NCBI GenBank assembly: GCA_020851015.1
Contig: JADZDN010000417.1
Location: 1 to 15,654 of the forward strand
Length of the DNA stretch: 15,654 nt
Reading direction: 5' to 3'
Source of the DNA: Alphaproteobacteria bacterium
GTDB taxonomy: Bacteria > Pseudomonadota > Alphaproteobacteria > JAEULC01
The translations under genes and the position numbers were made by a program. Shown here in pieces: positions 1 to 7,180 of the stretch (the first letter of the stretch is position 1; each line of letters starts with the position of its first letter). The notes under the pieces are model-generated. The model made no database searches. It saw nothing but the letters and a program-made list of their open reading frames with translations, and was not told the origin of the DNA.

Positions 1-1
1 C

Positions 2-667
2 GGGGCGTGGAAGCGCACCATGTCCTACCTGCACACCTCGCACTGGGCCTACAACCCGAACCTCAAGGACCCGACGCCCAATCCCGAGCTGGCGGCGAAG
101 ATGCTGGACGAGGCGGGCTGGAAGGTCGGCGCCGACGGCATCCGCGAGAAGGACGGCGTGAAGATGAAGTTCACCTGCTCCACGACCGCGGGCGTCCCGG
201 CGCGCCAGGGCTGCCAGGCGCTGTTCCAGCAGAACTGGAAGAAGATCGGCGTCGACATGGAGATCAAGAACATGCCGGCCTCGGTCGTCTGGGGCGAGTA
301 CACCACGAAGTCCCAGTTCGACACGCTCTTGGTGGCGTGGGAGCCGACCGTCGGCATGGACCCCGACTACACGGCGCGCGCGCACTCCAAGCAGATCCCG
401 GTCAAGAGCGGCTCGGGCTCGAACTACGTGCAGTACGAGAACGCCGAGGTCGACAAGCTCTTGGAGCAGGGCGTCAACGAGACCGACCAGGAGGCCCGCA
501 GGAAGATCTACTGGCGGGTGCAGGAAATCCTGCACGAGGAGGTGCCCTTCGCGCCGCAGGCCGGTACCGCCCAGGGGCGGCTCAAGCGCAAGAACCTGCT
601 GAACGACAAGCCGAACCAGTACGTGACCGACGCCACCTGGAACGTCCAGGACTGGAACTGGGCTTGA
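2..667 (+). CDS. ABC transporter solute-binding protein, family 5, C-terminal part
   Basis: This is the 3' portion of a gene that begins before the window, leaving about 221 residues. Members of this family (SBP_bac_5, the DppA/OppA/NikA type) are periplasmic or lipid-anchored proteins that deliver peptides, nickel or other solutes to an ABC importer. The visible part matches the C-terminal lobe: a PNPELAAKMLDEAGW segment (alternating short helices), a WKKIGVDMEI strand where the family typically reads 'l.kiGI.v.l', the FDTLLVAW strand, a YENAEVDKLLEQG helix, and a near-terminal HEEVPFAPQ segment. The end is natural, with a TGA stop at 665-667. The N-terminal signal sequence and most of the ligand pocket lie outside, so no substrate can be proposed. 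Partner permease and ATPase genes are not in the window. The next gene is convergent, with a strong hairpin between them. Confidence 0.85.
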   Translation, partial: GAWKRTMSYLHTSHWAYNPNLKDPTPNPELAAKMLDEAGWKVGADGIREKDGVKMKFTCSTTAGVPARQGCQALFQQNWKKIGVDMEIKNMPASVVWGEYTTKSQFDTLLVAWEPTVGMDPDYTARAHSKQIPVKSGSGSNYVQYENAEVDKLLEQGVNETDQEARRKIYWRVQEILHEEVPFAPQAGTAQGRLKRKNLLNDKPNQYVTDATWNVQDWNWA

Positions 668-683
668 TCTGACGACCCGGGGC

Positions 684-712
684 GGCCGGTCCCCGGCGCG
701 CGGGGTCCGGCC
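684..712. terminator. Probable bidirectional terminator hairpin between convergent genes
   Basis: An 11-base arm GGCCGGTCCCC (684-694) faces GGGGTCCGGCC (702-712) across a 7-base loop GGCGCGC, with only one T/T mismatch in the stem. On the plus strand GTTTCGC follows, so the U-tract is weak (three T). The hairpin sits in the 51-base gap between the TGA of the solute-binding protein and the stop codon of the PLP enzyme that ends at 719 on the minus strand. It could therefore stop transcription from both sides. The structure is read from the sequence; terminator function is inferred. Confidence 0.6.
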
Positions 713-718
713 GTTTCG

Positions 719-1915
719 CTATGCGCCCTCCAGCGCCTGGGTCAGGTCGTCGAGCAGGTCCTCGGCGTCCTCCAGCCCGATGGAAAGGCGGATCAGGTCG
801 TCGGTCACGCCGGCGGCCAGCGTGGTTTCCGGATGGACCTTCTGCCGCGCGCGGGTCAGGCTGGCCGGGTGCATGATCAGCGACTCGGCGTCGCCCAGGC
901 TGACCGCGCGCGAGATCAGCTGCAGCCGGTCCATCATCCGGGCCGCGCCCGCGAAGCCGGATTTCAGCCCGAAGGCCATCATCGCGCTGCCCAGCGACAT
1001 CTGCTTCTTCGCCACCGCGTATTCGCGCGAACCGGCCAGGAACGGGTAGCGGATCCAGGCGACCGTGGGATGCGCCGCCAGCATCTCGGCCACGGCGGCG
1101 GCGCTGGCGGCGTGCTGCTGCATGCGCAGCTTCAGCGTCTTCATGCCGCGCAGCACCAGGAACGCCGCCATCGGCGACAGGGTGGCGCCGGTGATGTAGC
1201 GCAGGCCGTTGCCGCGGATCTGCTCGATCGTCGCCGCATCGCCCAGCACCGCGCCGCCCAGCAGGTCGCCATGGCCGTTGATGTACTTGGTCAGCGAATG
1301 CAGCACCATGTCCGCGCCGTGCTCGATCGGCCGCTGCACGCAGGGCGAGGCGAAGGTGCTGTCGACGACGATGCGCACCCCGGTGGCGTGCGCCCGCCGG
1401 GCGATGGCCGCGATGTCGATCACCTCGGACGTCGGATTCACCGGCGTCTCGAAGTAGACCAGCTTGGTGCGCGGGGTCAGCGCGCCCTCGAGGTTCGCCG
1501 GATCGGTCAGGTCGACGGGCACGACCTTGATGCCGAAGCGGGGCAGGGCCTGGCGCGACAGCGTGTGGGTGTTGGAATAGAGCGTGCGGTTGACGACGAT
1601 CTCATCGCCCTGCGACAGCAGCAGCGTGCCGACCGCGCCCATGCCCGAGGCGACGACGACGCAGGCCTCGGCGCCCTCCAGGTTCGCCAGCCGCGTCTCC
1701 AGCAGCGCCTGGGTGGGATTGGCCTCGCGGCCATAGAGATAACCCTCGCGCTCGTGCGCCATCACCGCCGCGGCATCCTCGATGCCCTCGAACGCGTAGG
1801 TCGAGGTCATGAAGATCGGCGGCGCGACCGAGCCCAGGAACTTCTTCGGCTCGTAGCCGTGATGAATCGCGCGGGTCTGGAATCCCGGCGGCCGGTTCTT
1901 GCCGTGCTTGGTCAT
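719..1915 (-). CDS. PLP-dependent trans-sulfuration family enzyme (methionine gamma-lyase / homocysteine-forming sulfhydrylase-like)
   Basis: A 398-residue, full-length member of the Cys/Met metabolism PLP enzymes (fold type I). Visible family hallmarks are the YGREANPT phosphate-binding segment (Y61, R63), the SGMGA loop near 90-94, the PLP-stacking TLY (Y113), VVDSTFASP with D185 (pyridine nitrogen), HSLTKYINGHGD with Schiff-base K210, and the SRAVSLGDAESL and IRLSIGLED (R376) blocks. Overall it resembles methionine gamma-lyases most closely. However, the position equivalent to their reactive cysteine (Cys116 in the Pseudomonas enzyme, TLYGCT) is Asn115 here (TLYSNT). It could instead be an O-acetyl/O-succinylhomoserine sulfhydrylase or a cystathionine beta/gamma-type lyase, and sequence alone does not decide. 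It follows soxG by 33 bases on the same strand and is probably the last gene of the sox operon. The start is the ATG preceded by an AAAGAG-like purine stretch. Cytoplasmic, probably a tetramer as in the family. Confidence 0.88.
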   Translation of the reverse strand: MTKHGKNRPPGFQTRAIHHGYEPKKFLGSVAPPIFMTSTYAFEGIEDAAAVMAHEREGYLYGREANPTQALLETRLANLEGAEACVVVASGMGAVGTLLLSQGDEIVVNRTLYSNTHTLSRQALPRFGIKVVPVDLTDPANLEGALTPRTKLVYFETPVNPTSEVIDIAAIARRAHATGVRIVVDSTFASPCVQRPIEHGADMVLHSLTKYINGHGDLLGGAVLGDAATIEQIRGNGLRYITGATLSPMAAFLVLRGMKTLKLRMQQHAASAAAVAEMLAAHPTVAWIRYPFLAGSREYAVAKKQMSLGSAMMAFGLKSGFAGAARMMDRLQLISRAVSLGDAESLIMHPASLTRARQKVHPETTLAAGVTDDLIRLSIGLEDAEDLLDDLTQALEGA

Positions 1916-1948
1916 GGTGATGCTCTTTCTTTCCAGGGGCGGGCGCCG

Positions 1949-2557
1949 TCAATCCGGCGGCAGGACCTCGCAACCATAGGCCGCGGCGGCATGCAGCAGC
2001 CAATCGACGAACGCCTCGGCGAGGGTGCTGGCGACGATCAACTCGTAGCTTGGCGTGCCGTCGAGCAGGCGCAGGACGCAATCGATGTGTCCGACCGGCG
2101 CCGCCGTTGCCTGGCCAGGCGCGAAGGCGCGGGGGTGAAGGTCGATCCGGCAGCCTGTCTCCAGCACCGCGCGCGCCATCGAGCCGGACAGGCGCAGAAC
2201 GGACTTGCCGTGCGTCTGGTCCACCACGGCACCGGCATTGCCGACGGCGGCGCGGACGCCGCGCGCCAGGTCGCCTTCGATCAGATAGGGCGCGGTAAGC
2301 AACCAGGCATCGGGCTGGATCCAGATCGCCGTGAGGGTTGGCGACGACTCGCTTCGGCCGGCGGCCGGCAGCGCCAGACCGAATCCCTGGCGTATGGCAG
2401 CGGCCAGATCGGCGGCGCGTCCCCTGCGGGCCTGCAGTTGCACGACCGAGCGCCGGTACGCGCGCAGGGTGACCTGCGGCGATCCCGCGGCGCCGCGGCG
2501 CCCGGGCTTCAGCGCCTGCGCCAGGGGCGAGAGGGGCTCAGGCGCGGACACGGGCAT
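1949..2557 (-). CDS. soxG: Sarcosine oxidase, gamma subunit
   Basis: A 202-residue protein whose size and position match the gamma subunit of heterotetrameric sarcosine oxidase, the small subunit that binds no flavin. The recognisable core runs from about residue 85 to 200: WLLTAPY, a VVDQTHGKSVLRLSG segment, an ARAVLETGCRIDLHPRAF segment typical of the family, then GHIDCVLRLLDG and a C-terminal YELIVAST...VDWLLHAA helix. The N-terminal part is variable, as in other SoxG proteins. The ATG overlaps the end of soxA by 20 bases, so translation is probably coupled. Identification rests partly on context (last of soxBDAG), because SoxG proteins diverge quickly. Confidence 0.88.
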   Translation of the reverse strand: MPVSAPEPLSPLAQALKPGRRGAAGSPQVTLRAYRRSVVQLQARRGRAADLAAAIRQGFGLALPAAGRSESSPTLTAIWIQPDAWLLTAPYLIEGDLARGVRAAVGNAGAVVDQTHGKSVLRLSGSMARAVLETGCRIDLHPRAFAPGQATAAPVGHIDCVLRLLDGTPSYELIVASTLAEAFVDWLLHAAAAYGCEVLPPD

Positions 2558-5480
2558 TCTCGTGGTCCACGTGGTGGGGATGCGTCACCGCCACCTCCAC
2601 GTATTCGTTGTAGAGCGGGAAGGCGGCGAACAGGCGCTTGCCATGCCAGGCCTCGCCGCCCGACAGCATGGCAAGCCCGATCCAGCAATCGAGCTCGACC
2701 GACGGCATGGCGCTGGTCACCCAGCCCAGGCTCTGGCCATCGTCCACCGTGACGACCAGATGGCTGCCGGCGCGTAGCCGGGCTTTCGGATCGACCGGCC
2801 GCAGCCCGACCAGGCGCGGGCGTTCCGCCGCAACGAGACCGGTACGCCCGGCCAGCACGCGGCCGACGAAATCGCCCTGCTTCTTCAGCATGCGCTCCAG
2901 GCCCAGGTCGCGGGCCGTCGTGTGGCCGCCAAGCTCGGCACCCGCCACGTGGCCCTTCTCGATGCGCAGGAGGCCCAGCGCCTCGACGCCATAGGGCGTG
3001 ATGCCGTGCTCCGCGCCGGCGGCGACGATCGCTTCCCAGACCGGCTCGGCGAAACCTGCCGGGGTGGCGACCTCGTAGGCAAGCTCGCCGGAGAAGCTGA
3101 TGCGGAACACCCGGACCGGGCAGCCGGCGACTTGCGCATCCCCAACCGCCATGAATGGGAAGGCGGCGTTGGCGAGATCGAGACCCTGCACGGCCTTGGC
3201 AAGCGCCAGCCGCGCTTTCGGGCCCGCGACCGACATCGACGCCCAATGGTCGGTGACCGCGCAGAACCGCACGTCCAGATCGGGCCATACCGTCTGGGCG
3301 TGGTATTCCATGTGTTCCAGCACGCGGGCGGCGTTGGCCGTGGTGGTGGTCATGAAGAAATGATCGTCCGCCAGGCGCGACGTGGTGCCGTCGTCGAACA
3401 CGATCCCGTCCTCGCGCAGCATCAGCCCGTAGCGCGCCCGGCCGACCGGCAGGGTCGAAAAGGTGTTGGTGTAGAGCCGGTCCAGGAAAATGCCGGCATC
3501 CCTGCCCTGAACATCGATCTTGCCCAAGGTGGAGACGTCGCAGATGCCGACCGCGCGGCGCACGGCCCGCGCCTCGCGCAGGACCGACAGCCAGGCATCC
3601 TTCTCTTCGCCTGCCTGCGGATAATAGGCGGGCCGCATCCACATGCCCGCCTCCATGAAGCGCGCGCCGTGGCGCACATGCCACTGGTGCAGTGCGGTGC
3701 GGCGAACCGGTGCGAAATCCTTGCCGACCGCGTGGCCCGCGATCACGCCGAAGCTGACCGGCGACGCATAGGGGCGATAGGTGGGCAGGCCCACGGCGGC
3801 GATGGACTCGCCGCGCGCCTCGGCCAGCACGGCCGCGCCCACAAGGCCCCCGGTCTTTCCCTGGTCGGTCGCCATCGAATGCGTGGTGTAGCGCTTGGCG
3901 TGCTCGATATGCCCGTAGCCCTCGCGATGGGCGAGGCGGATATCCTCGGTCGTCACGTCGTTCTGCAGGTCGACGAAGGATTTGCCCGACGCCTTCACCT
4001 CCCAGAACGCCTCGAGCGGCGTCGAGGCGCGCGCGGCGGCACGTGGCAGCGCGATCGCGCCTATCTTGCCGAGGCCCAAAGCGGCGGCTGCCGCGCGGCC
4101 GGCCGCGGCCCCGTCGTCCGCGGCCTCGGCGATGCCGAAGATGCCCCGCGCCGCGCCGGCGGATCGCTGGCGCTGCACCGGCTGGCCGGGGACGAAGGCA
4201 GCAATCGCGTCACTCCATTCCAGCGGGGTGCGCGACTGGCTGGCCAGCTCGACCGCCGGGCTGTGGCCGCCGGACACGCAGAGAAGATCGGCGGCGAGGT
4301 CTTCGCTGTCCGCGCCGTTGCGGCGCGCCACCGTGACGCGCTGGACGCCGCGGCCAGCCCCCACGCCGGCGACGATGCTGCCGTTGCGCACCTCGATACC
4401 GGCGCGGCGCGCCTCGTCGGCGCGGGCGGCGGCAGGCCGCACATCGATGACCGCGGCAATCTCGACCCCGGCTTCGCGCAGCGCCAGGGCGGTGTCGTAA
4501 GCCTCGTCGTTGTTGGTGAACACGACGGCGCGCCTGCCCGCGGCAACGGCGAAGCGGCGAAGGTAGGCCAGCGCGGCGCCGGCCAGCATGACGCCGGGCC
4601 GGTCGTTGCCGGGAAACGCAATCAGCCGCTCGTGCGCGCCGGTCGCCAGCACGACCTCGCGCGCGCGGATCGTCCAGTAGCGCTGGCGCGGCTGGTGCGC
4701 CGGCGGCTCGGCCAGGTGGTCGGCCACCCGCTCGACGGCGCCCAGCACGTTGGAATCGTAGTAGCCGAATACCGCGGTGCGCGGCAGCAGCGTGACCTCG
4801 GCCTGGCGCGCGAGCGCGTTGACCGTTGCCGCCCGCCACTCCTCCTGCGCGGGGTCGAGCAGCAGGCCGCCGCCCAGCTCGAAATCCTGCTCGCACAGGA
4901 TGACCCGCGCGCCGGCATCGGCTGCCACGCGCGCGGCGGCCAGCCCGGCCGGGCCCGATCCCACCACCAGCACGTCGCAATGCGCATGCCTGGTCTCGTA
5001 ATGGTCGGGATCGGCTTCCCGCGCCGCCGAACCCAGGCCGGCCGACCGGCGGATCAGCGGCTCGTAGACCTTCTCCCAGAACGCGGCCGGCCACATGAAG
5101 GTCTTGTAGTAGAATCCGGCCGGCAGAAAGCGCGAGAGCAGCGAATTGACCGACAGGATGTCGAAGGCGAGGGACGGCCAGCGGTTCTGGCTGCGCGCCT
5201 CCAGCCCGTCGAACAGCTCGACGACCGGCATCGGCACGTTGGCTTCGCGCCGCGCGCCGGCGCGCAGCTCGACCAGCGCGCTCGGCTCCTCCGGCCCGGC
5301 GGTCAGGACGCCGCGCGGGCGATGGTACTTGAAGCTGCGCCCGACCAGCCGCGCGCCATTGGCCAGCAGGGCCGAGGCCAGCGTGTCGCCGGGATGGCCG
5401 ACATAGGAGCGCCCGTCGAAGCTGAACCGCAGCCGGCCCGAACGATCGATCCGCCCGCCCGATGAAAGCCGGTGGCTCAT
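2538..5480 (-). CDS. soxA: Sarcosine oxidase, alpha subunit
   Basis: The 980-residue large subunit of heterotetrameric sarcosine oxidase. It carries the NAD and folate sites and, with SoxB, converts sarcosine to glycine, H2O2 and 5,10-methylene-tetrahydrofolate. Domain order: an N-terminal ferredoxin-like fold (about 10-90, RLRFSFDGRSY, SFKYHRPRG) without any cysteine, so no iron-sulfur cluster; a dinucleotide-binding domain with VVGSGPAGLAAARVAADAG (about 172-190) and a second VVLATGAHER segment; a linker with DLQNDVTTEDIRLA and YTTHSMATDQGKT; and a C-terminal GcvT-like folate domain (about 600-970) with VGICDVSTLGKIDVQG, FSGELAYEV and GYVEALGLLR-type elements. The start at 5480 was chosen because MSHRLSSGG begins the conserved part and its ATG overlaps the soxD stop as ATGA. 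The frame stays open upstream to 5732, but that stretch is the soxD gene read in another frame. Confidence 0.97.
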   Translation of the reverse strand: MSHRLSSGGRIDRSGRLRFSFDGRSYVGHPGDTLASALLANGARLVGRSFKYHRPRGVLTAGPEEPSALVELRAGARREANVPMPVVELFDGLEARSQNRWPSLAFDILSVNSLLSRFLPAGFYYKTFMWPAAFWEKVYEPLIRRSAGLGSAAREADPDHYETRHAHCDVLVVGSGPAGLAAARVAADAGARVILCEQDFELGGGLLLDPAQEEWRAATVNALARQAEVTLLPRTAVFGYYDSNVLGAVERVADHLAEPPAHQPRQRYWTIRAREVVLATGAHERLIAFPGNDRPGVMLAGAALAYLRRFAVAAGRRAVVFTNNDEAYDTALALREAGVEIAAVIDVRPAAARADEARRAGIEVRNGSIVAGVGAGRGVQRVTVARRNGADSEDLAADLLCVSGGHSPAVELASQSRTPLEWSDAIAAFVPGQPVQRQRSAGAARGIFGIAEAADDGAAAGRAAAAALGLGKIGAIALPRAAARASTPLEAFWEVKASGKSFVDLQNDVTTEDIRLAHREGYGHIEHAKRYTTHSMATDQGKTGGLVGAAVLAEARGESIAAVGLPTYRPYASPVSFGVIAGHAVGKDFAPVRRTALHQWHVRHGARFMEAGMWMRPAYYPQAGEEKDAWLSVLREARAVRRAVGICDVSTLGKIDVQGRDAGIFLDRLYTNTFSTLPVGRARYGLMLREDGIVFDDGTTSRLADDHFFMTTTTANAARVLEHMEYHAQTVWPDLDVRFCAVTDHWASMSVAGPKARLALAKAVQGLDLANAAFPFMAVGDAQVAGCPVRVFRISFSGELAYEVATPAGFAEPVWEAIVAAGAEHGITPYGVEALGLLRIEKGHVAGAELGGHTTARDLGLERMLKKQGDFVGRVLAGRTGLVAAERPRLVGLRPVDPKARLRAGSHLVVTVDDGQSLGWVTSAMPSVELDCWIGLAMLSGGEAWHGKRLFAAFPLYNEYVEVAVTHPHHVDHENARVRA

Positions 5481-5752
5481 GGCTTGGGCACCGTCACGGT
5501 GTCGCCGGCCTTGGCCGTGGCGCGGATCTCGTGCGTCAGCGTGTGGCGCAGCACCTTGATCCATTGCCGGCAGCCCGCCGCGTGGTGCCACCATTCGACA
5601 TGCCAGCCGCGCGGATTCCCGCGCTCGTAGACATAGGCGTAGAACGCGTCGATCCCCGCGCCGGCTTCCGGCCGCCTGACCGTCGCGTCGCCGCGATAGG
5701 CGAACTCGATCTCGTCGCGGACGCCGCACCACGGGCAGTCGATGCGATGCAT
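5477..5752 (-). CDS. soxD: Sarcosine oxidase, delta subunit (zinc-binding)
   Basis: A 91-residue protein and the smallest subunit of heterotetrameric sarcosine oxidase. It carries the zinc site known from the family: CPWCG near the N-terminus (C6, C9) and a WWHHAAGCRQW segment (H56/H57, C61) matching the usual HxxxC ligands. The EFAYRGDATVRRP, YVYERGNPRG and HEWW-type blocks are also typical. It lies between soxB (10-base gap) and soxA (4-base ATGA overlap), which is the canonical B-D-A-G order. The ligands are seen directly; the role as a structural zinc subunit is family knowledge. Confidence 0.96.
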   Translation of the reverse strand: MHRIDCPWCGVRDEIEFAYRGDATVRRPEAGAGIDAFYAYVYERGNPRGWHVEWWHHAAGCRQWIKVLRHTLTHEIRATAKAGDTVTVPKP

Positions 5753-5762
5753 GGGCTTCGGC

Positions 5763-7016
5763 CTATTGCAGCCAGGGCGACGGGCCGGCGCCGCGCTCGT
5801 CGATCATCAGCCCCTCGCGGAAACGGCCGATCGTGAAATGCCGGTTGAAGTCGTGCGGCGCGTCCCTGGCGATGGTATGGGCGTGGCACCAGCCGGCCGC
5901 CGGCGTCGCCTTGAACCCGCCATAGCACCAGCCGCCGTCGATATAGAGGTTCTCGACCGGGGTGCGACAGATGATCGGCGAACCGTCCATCGTCATGTCC
6001 ATGACGCCGCCCCATTGCCGCAGCACGCGCACGCGCGAGAGCGCGGGGATCATCGTCACGCCCGCGCTCCAGACGTGCTCGACCGTCGGCAGGTTGCCGC
6101 GCTGGGCATAGGAATTGTAGCCGTCGATGTTGCCGCCGAACACCAGCCCGCCCTTGTCCGATTGGCTGATGTAGAAGTGCCCGGCGCCGAAGGTGACGAC
6201 GCAGCCGATCATCGGCTTGAGCGCTTCGCTGACGAAGGCCTGCAGCACGTGGCTTTCGATCGGCAGGTTGATGCCCGCCATCTGGGCCAGGCGTGAGGTG
6301 TTGCCGGCGACCGCCAGCCCCACCTTCTTCGCCCCGATGAAGCCGCGCGTCGTTTCGACGCCCTGCACCCGGTTGCCGGCGATGCGGATGCCCGTCACCT
6401 CGCAATGCTGGATGATGTCGACGCCGCGCCGGTCGGCGGCGCGCGCGAAGCCCCAGGCGACGGCATCGTGACGCGCCGTGCCGCCGCGGCGTTGCAGCAA
6501 TCCGCCCATGACGGGGAAGCGGCCATTGTCCAGGTCGACCAGCGGCACCAGGGCGTGGACCTGGTCGCGGTCAAGCAGTTCGGCGTCGATGCCGCTCAAG
6601 CGCATGGAATTGCCGCGCCGCGCAAAGACCTGGCGCTGCGCGTCGGAATGGAACAGGCCGAGCACGCCGCGCTGGCTTACCATCGCGTTGAAATTGAGGT
6701 CCTGTTCCAGCCCCTCCCACAGTTTCAGCGACCACTCATAGAAATGGTGGTTCTGCGGAAACATGTAGTTCGAGCGGACGATGGTGGTATTCCGGCCGGT
6801 GTTGCCCAGGCCGATCGGGCCCTTTTCGACCACGGCCACGTTGGTGATGCCGTGCTCCTTGGCCAGATAGTAGGCGGCGGCAAGCCCGTGTCCCCCGCCG
6901 CCGACGATCACGACATCATAGGCTGGCTTGGGCGCTGGATCGCGCCAAGCGCGGGGCCAGGACCGGTGGCCGGTGAACGCGTTGACGAAAAGCTGGAACG
7001 CCGAATAGCGTGACAT
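5763..7016 (-). CDS. soxB: Sarcosine oxidase, beta subunit (flavoprotein)
   Basis: The 417-residue flavoprotein subunit that oxidises the N-methyl group of sarcosine. The N-terminus MSRYSAFQLFVNAFTGHRSW is typical of SoxB and is why the start is placed at 7016 rather than at an in-frame ATG at 7064, which adds 16 atypical residues. The FAD-binding motif is VVIVGGGGHGLAAAYYLA (about 35-52), followed by a long conserved stretch containing GNTGRNTTIVRSNY. The histidine of RHDAV (H183) corresponds to the residue that carries FMN covalently in characterised enzymes. The C-terminal GGWCYGGFKATPAAGWC segment closes the FAD domain. It is the first gene of the operon. It diverges from the methionine-synthase-like gene across 164 bases, and no strong ribosome binding site precedes this ATG. 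Confidence 0.97.
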   Translation of the reverse strand: MSRYSAFQLFVNAFTGHRSWPRAWRDPAPKPAYDVVIVGGGGHGLAAAYYLAKEHGITNVAVVEKGPIGLGNTGRNTTIVRSNYMFPQNHHFYEWSLKLWEGLEQDLNFNAMVSQRGVLGLFHSDAQRQVFARRGNSMRLSGIDAELLDRDQVHALVPLVDLDNGRFPVMGGLLQRRGGTARHDAVAWGFARAADRRGVDIIQHCEVTGIRIAGNRVQGVETTRGFIGAKKVGLAVAGNTSRLAQMAGINLPIESHVLQAFVSEALKPMIGCVVTFGAGHFYISQSDKGGLVFGGNIDGYNSYAQRGNLPTVEHVWSAGVTMIPALSRVRVLRQWGGVMDMTMDGSPIICRTPVENLYIDGGWCYGGFKATPAAGWCHAHTIARDAPHDFNRHFTIGRFREGLMIDERGAGPSPWLQ

Positions 7017-7121
7017 GGCCGAAACGGTGCGGACAGCGGAACGCGGCCAGACTAGAGCATGCATCGCTCGCGCACAAGCAAAGCCCGCGCGGATCCGCAG
7101 CCTGCGACATAGCTTCGCGGC

Positions 7122-7150
7122 ATGGCGGCATTTGGTTTAGTGTCCGCCAT
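7122..7150. promoter_or_regulatory. Inverted repeat in the soxB / methionine-synthase-like divergent region
   Basis: The exact 7-base arms ATGGCGG (7122-7128) and CCGCCAT (7144-7150) are separated by 15 bases, so their centres are about two helical turns apart. This lies 31 bases upstream of the ATG at 7181, inside the divergent intergenic region. A second perfect palindrome, GCGGATCCGC, lies at 7089-7098. Either could be an operator for a dimeric regulator shared by both transcripts. No confident -35/-10 pair was found in this GC-rich gap. The repeats are seen directly; regulatory function is inference. Confidence 0.3.
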
Positions 7151-7180
7151 CGACAACGAGAAGATCACAAGGGAGGGGTC

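Noticed and set aside
2922..5465. An 847-codon plus-strand frame opposite soxA
   Set aside because: It is antisense to soxA, which has full-length family similarity. The frame is a codon-bias shadow without motifs.
5481..5732. An N-terminal extension of soxA in the same frame
   Set aside because: It overlaps soxD, which carries the conserved zinc ligands. The extension is Arg-rich and unlike any SoxA, and the ATG at 5480 forms the normal ATGA overlap.
7017..7064. An earlier ATG for soxB
   Set aside because: It adds 16 residues not found in SoxB proteins, whose conserved N-terminus begins at MSRYSAF.
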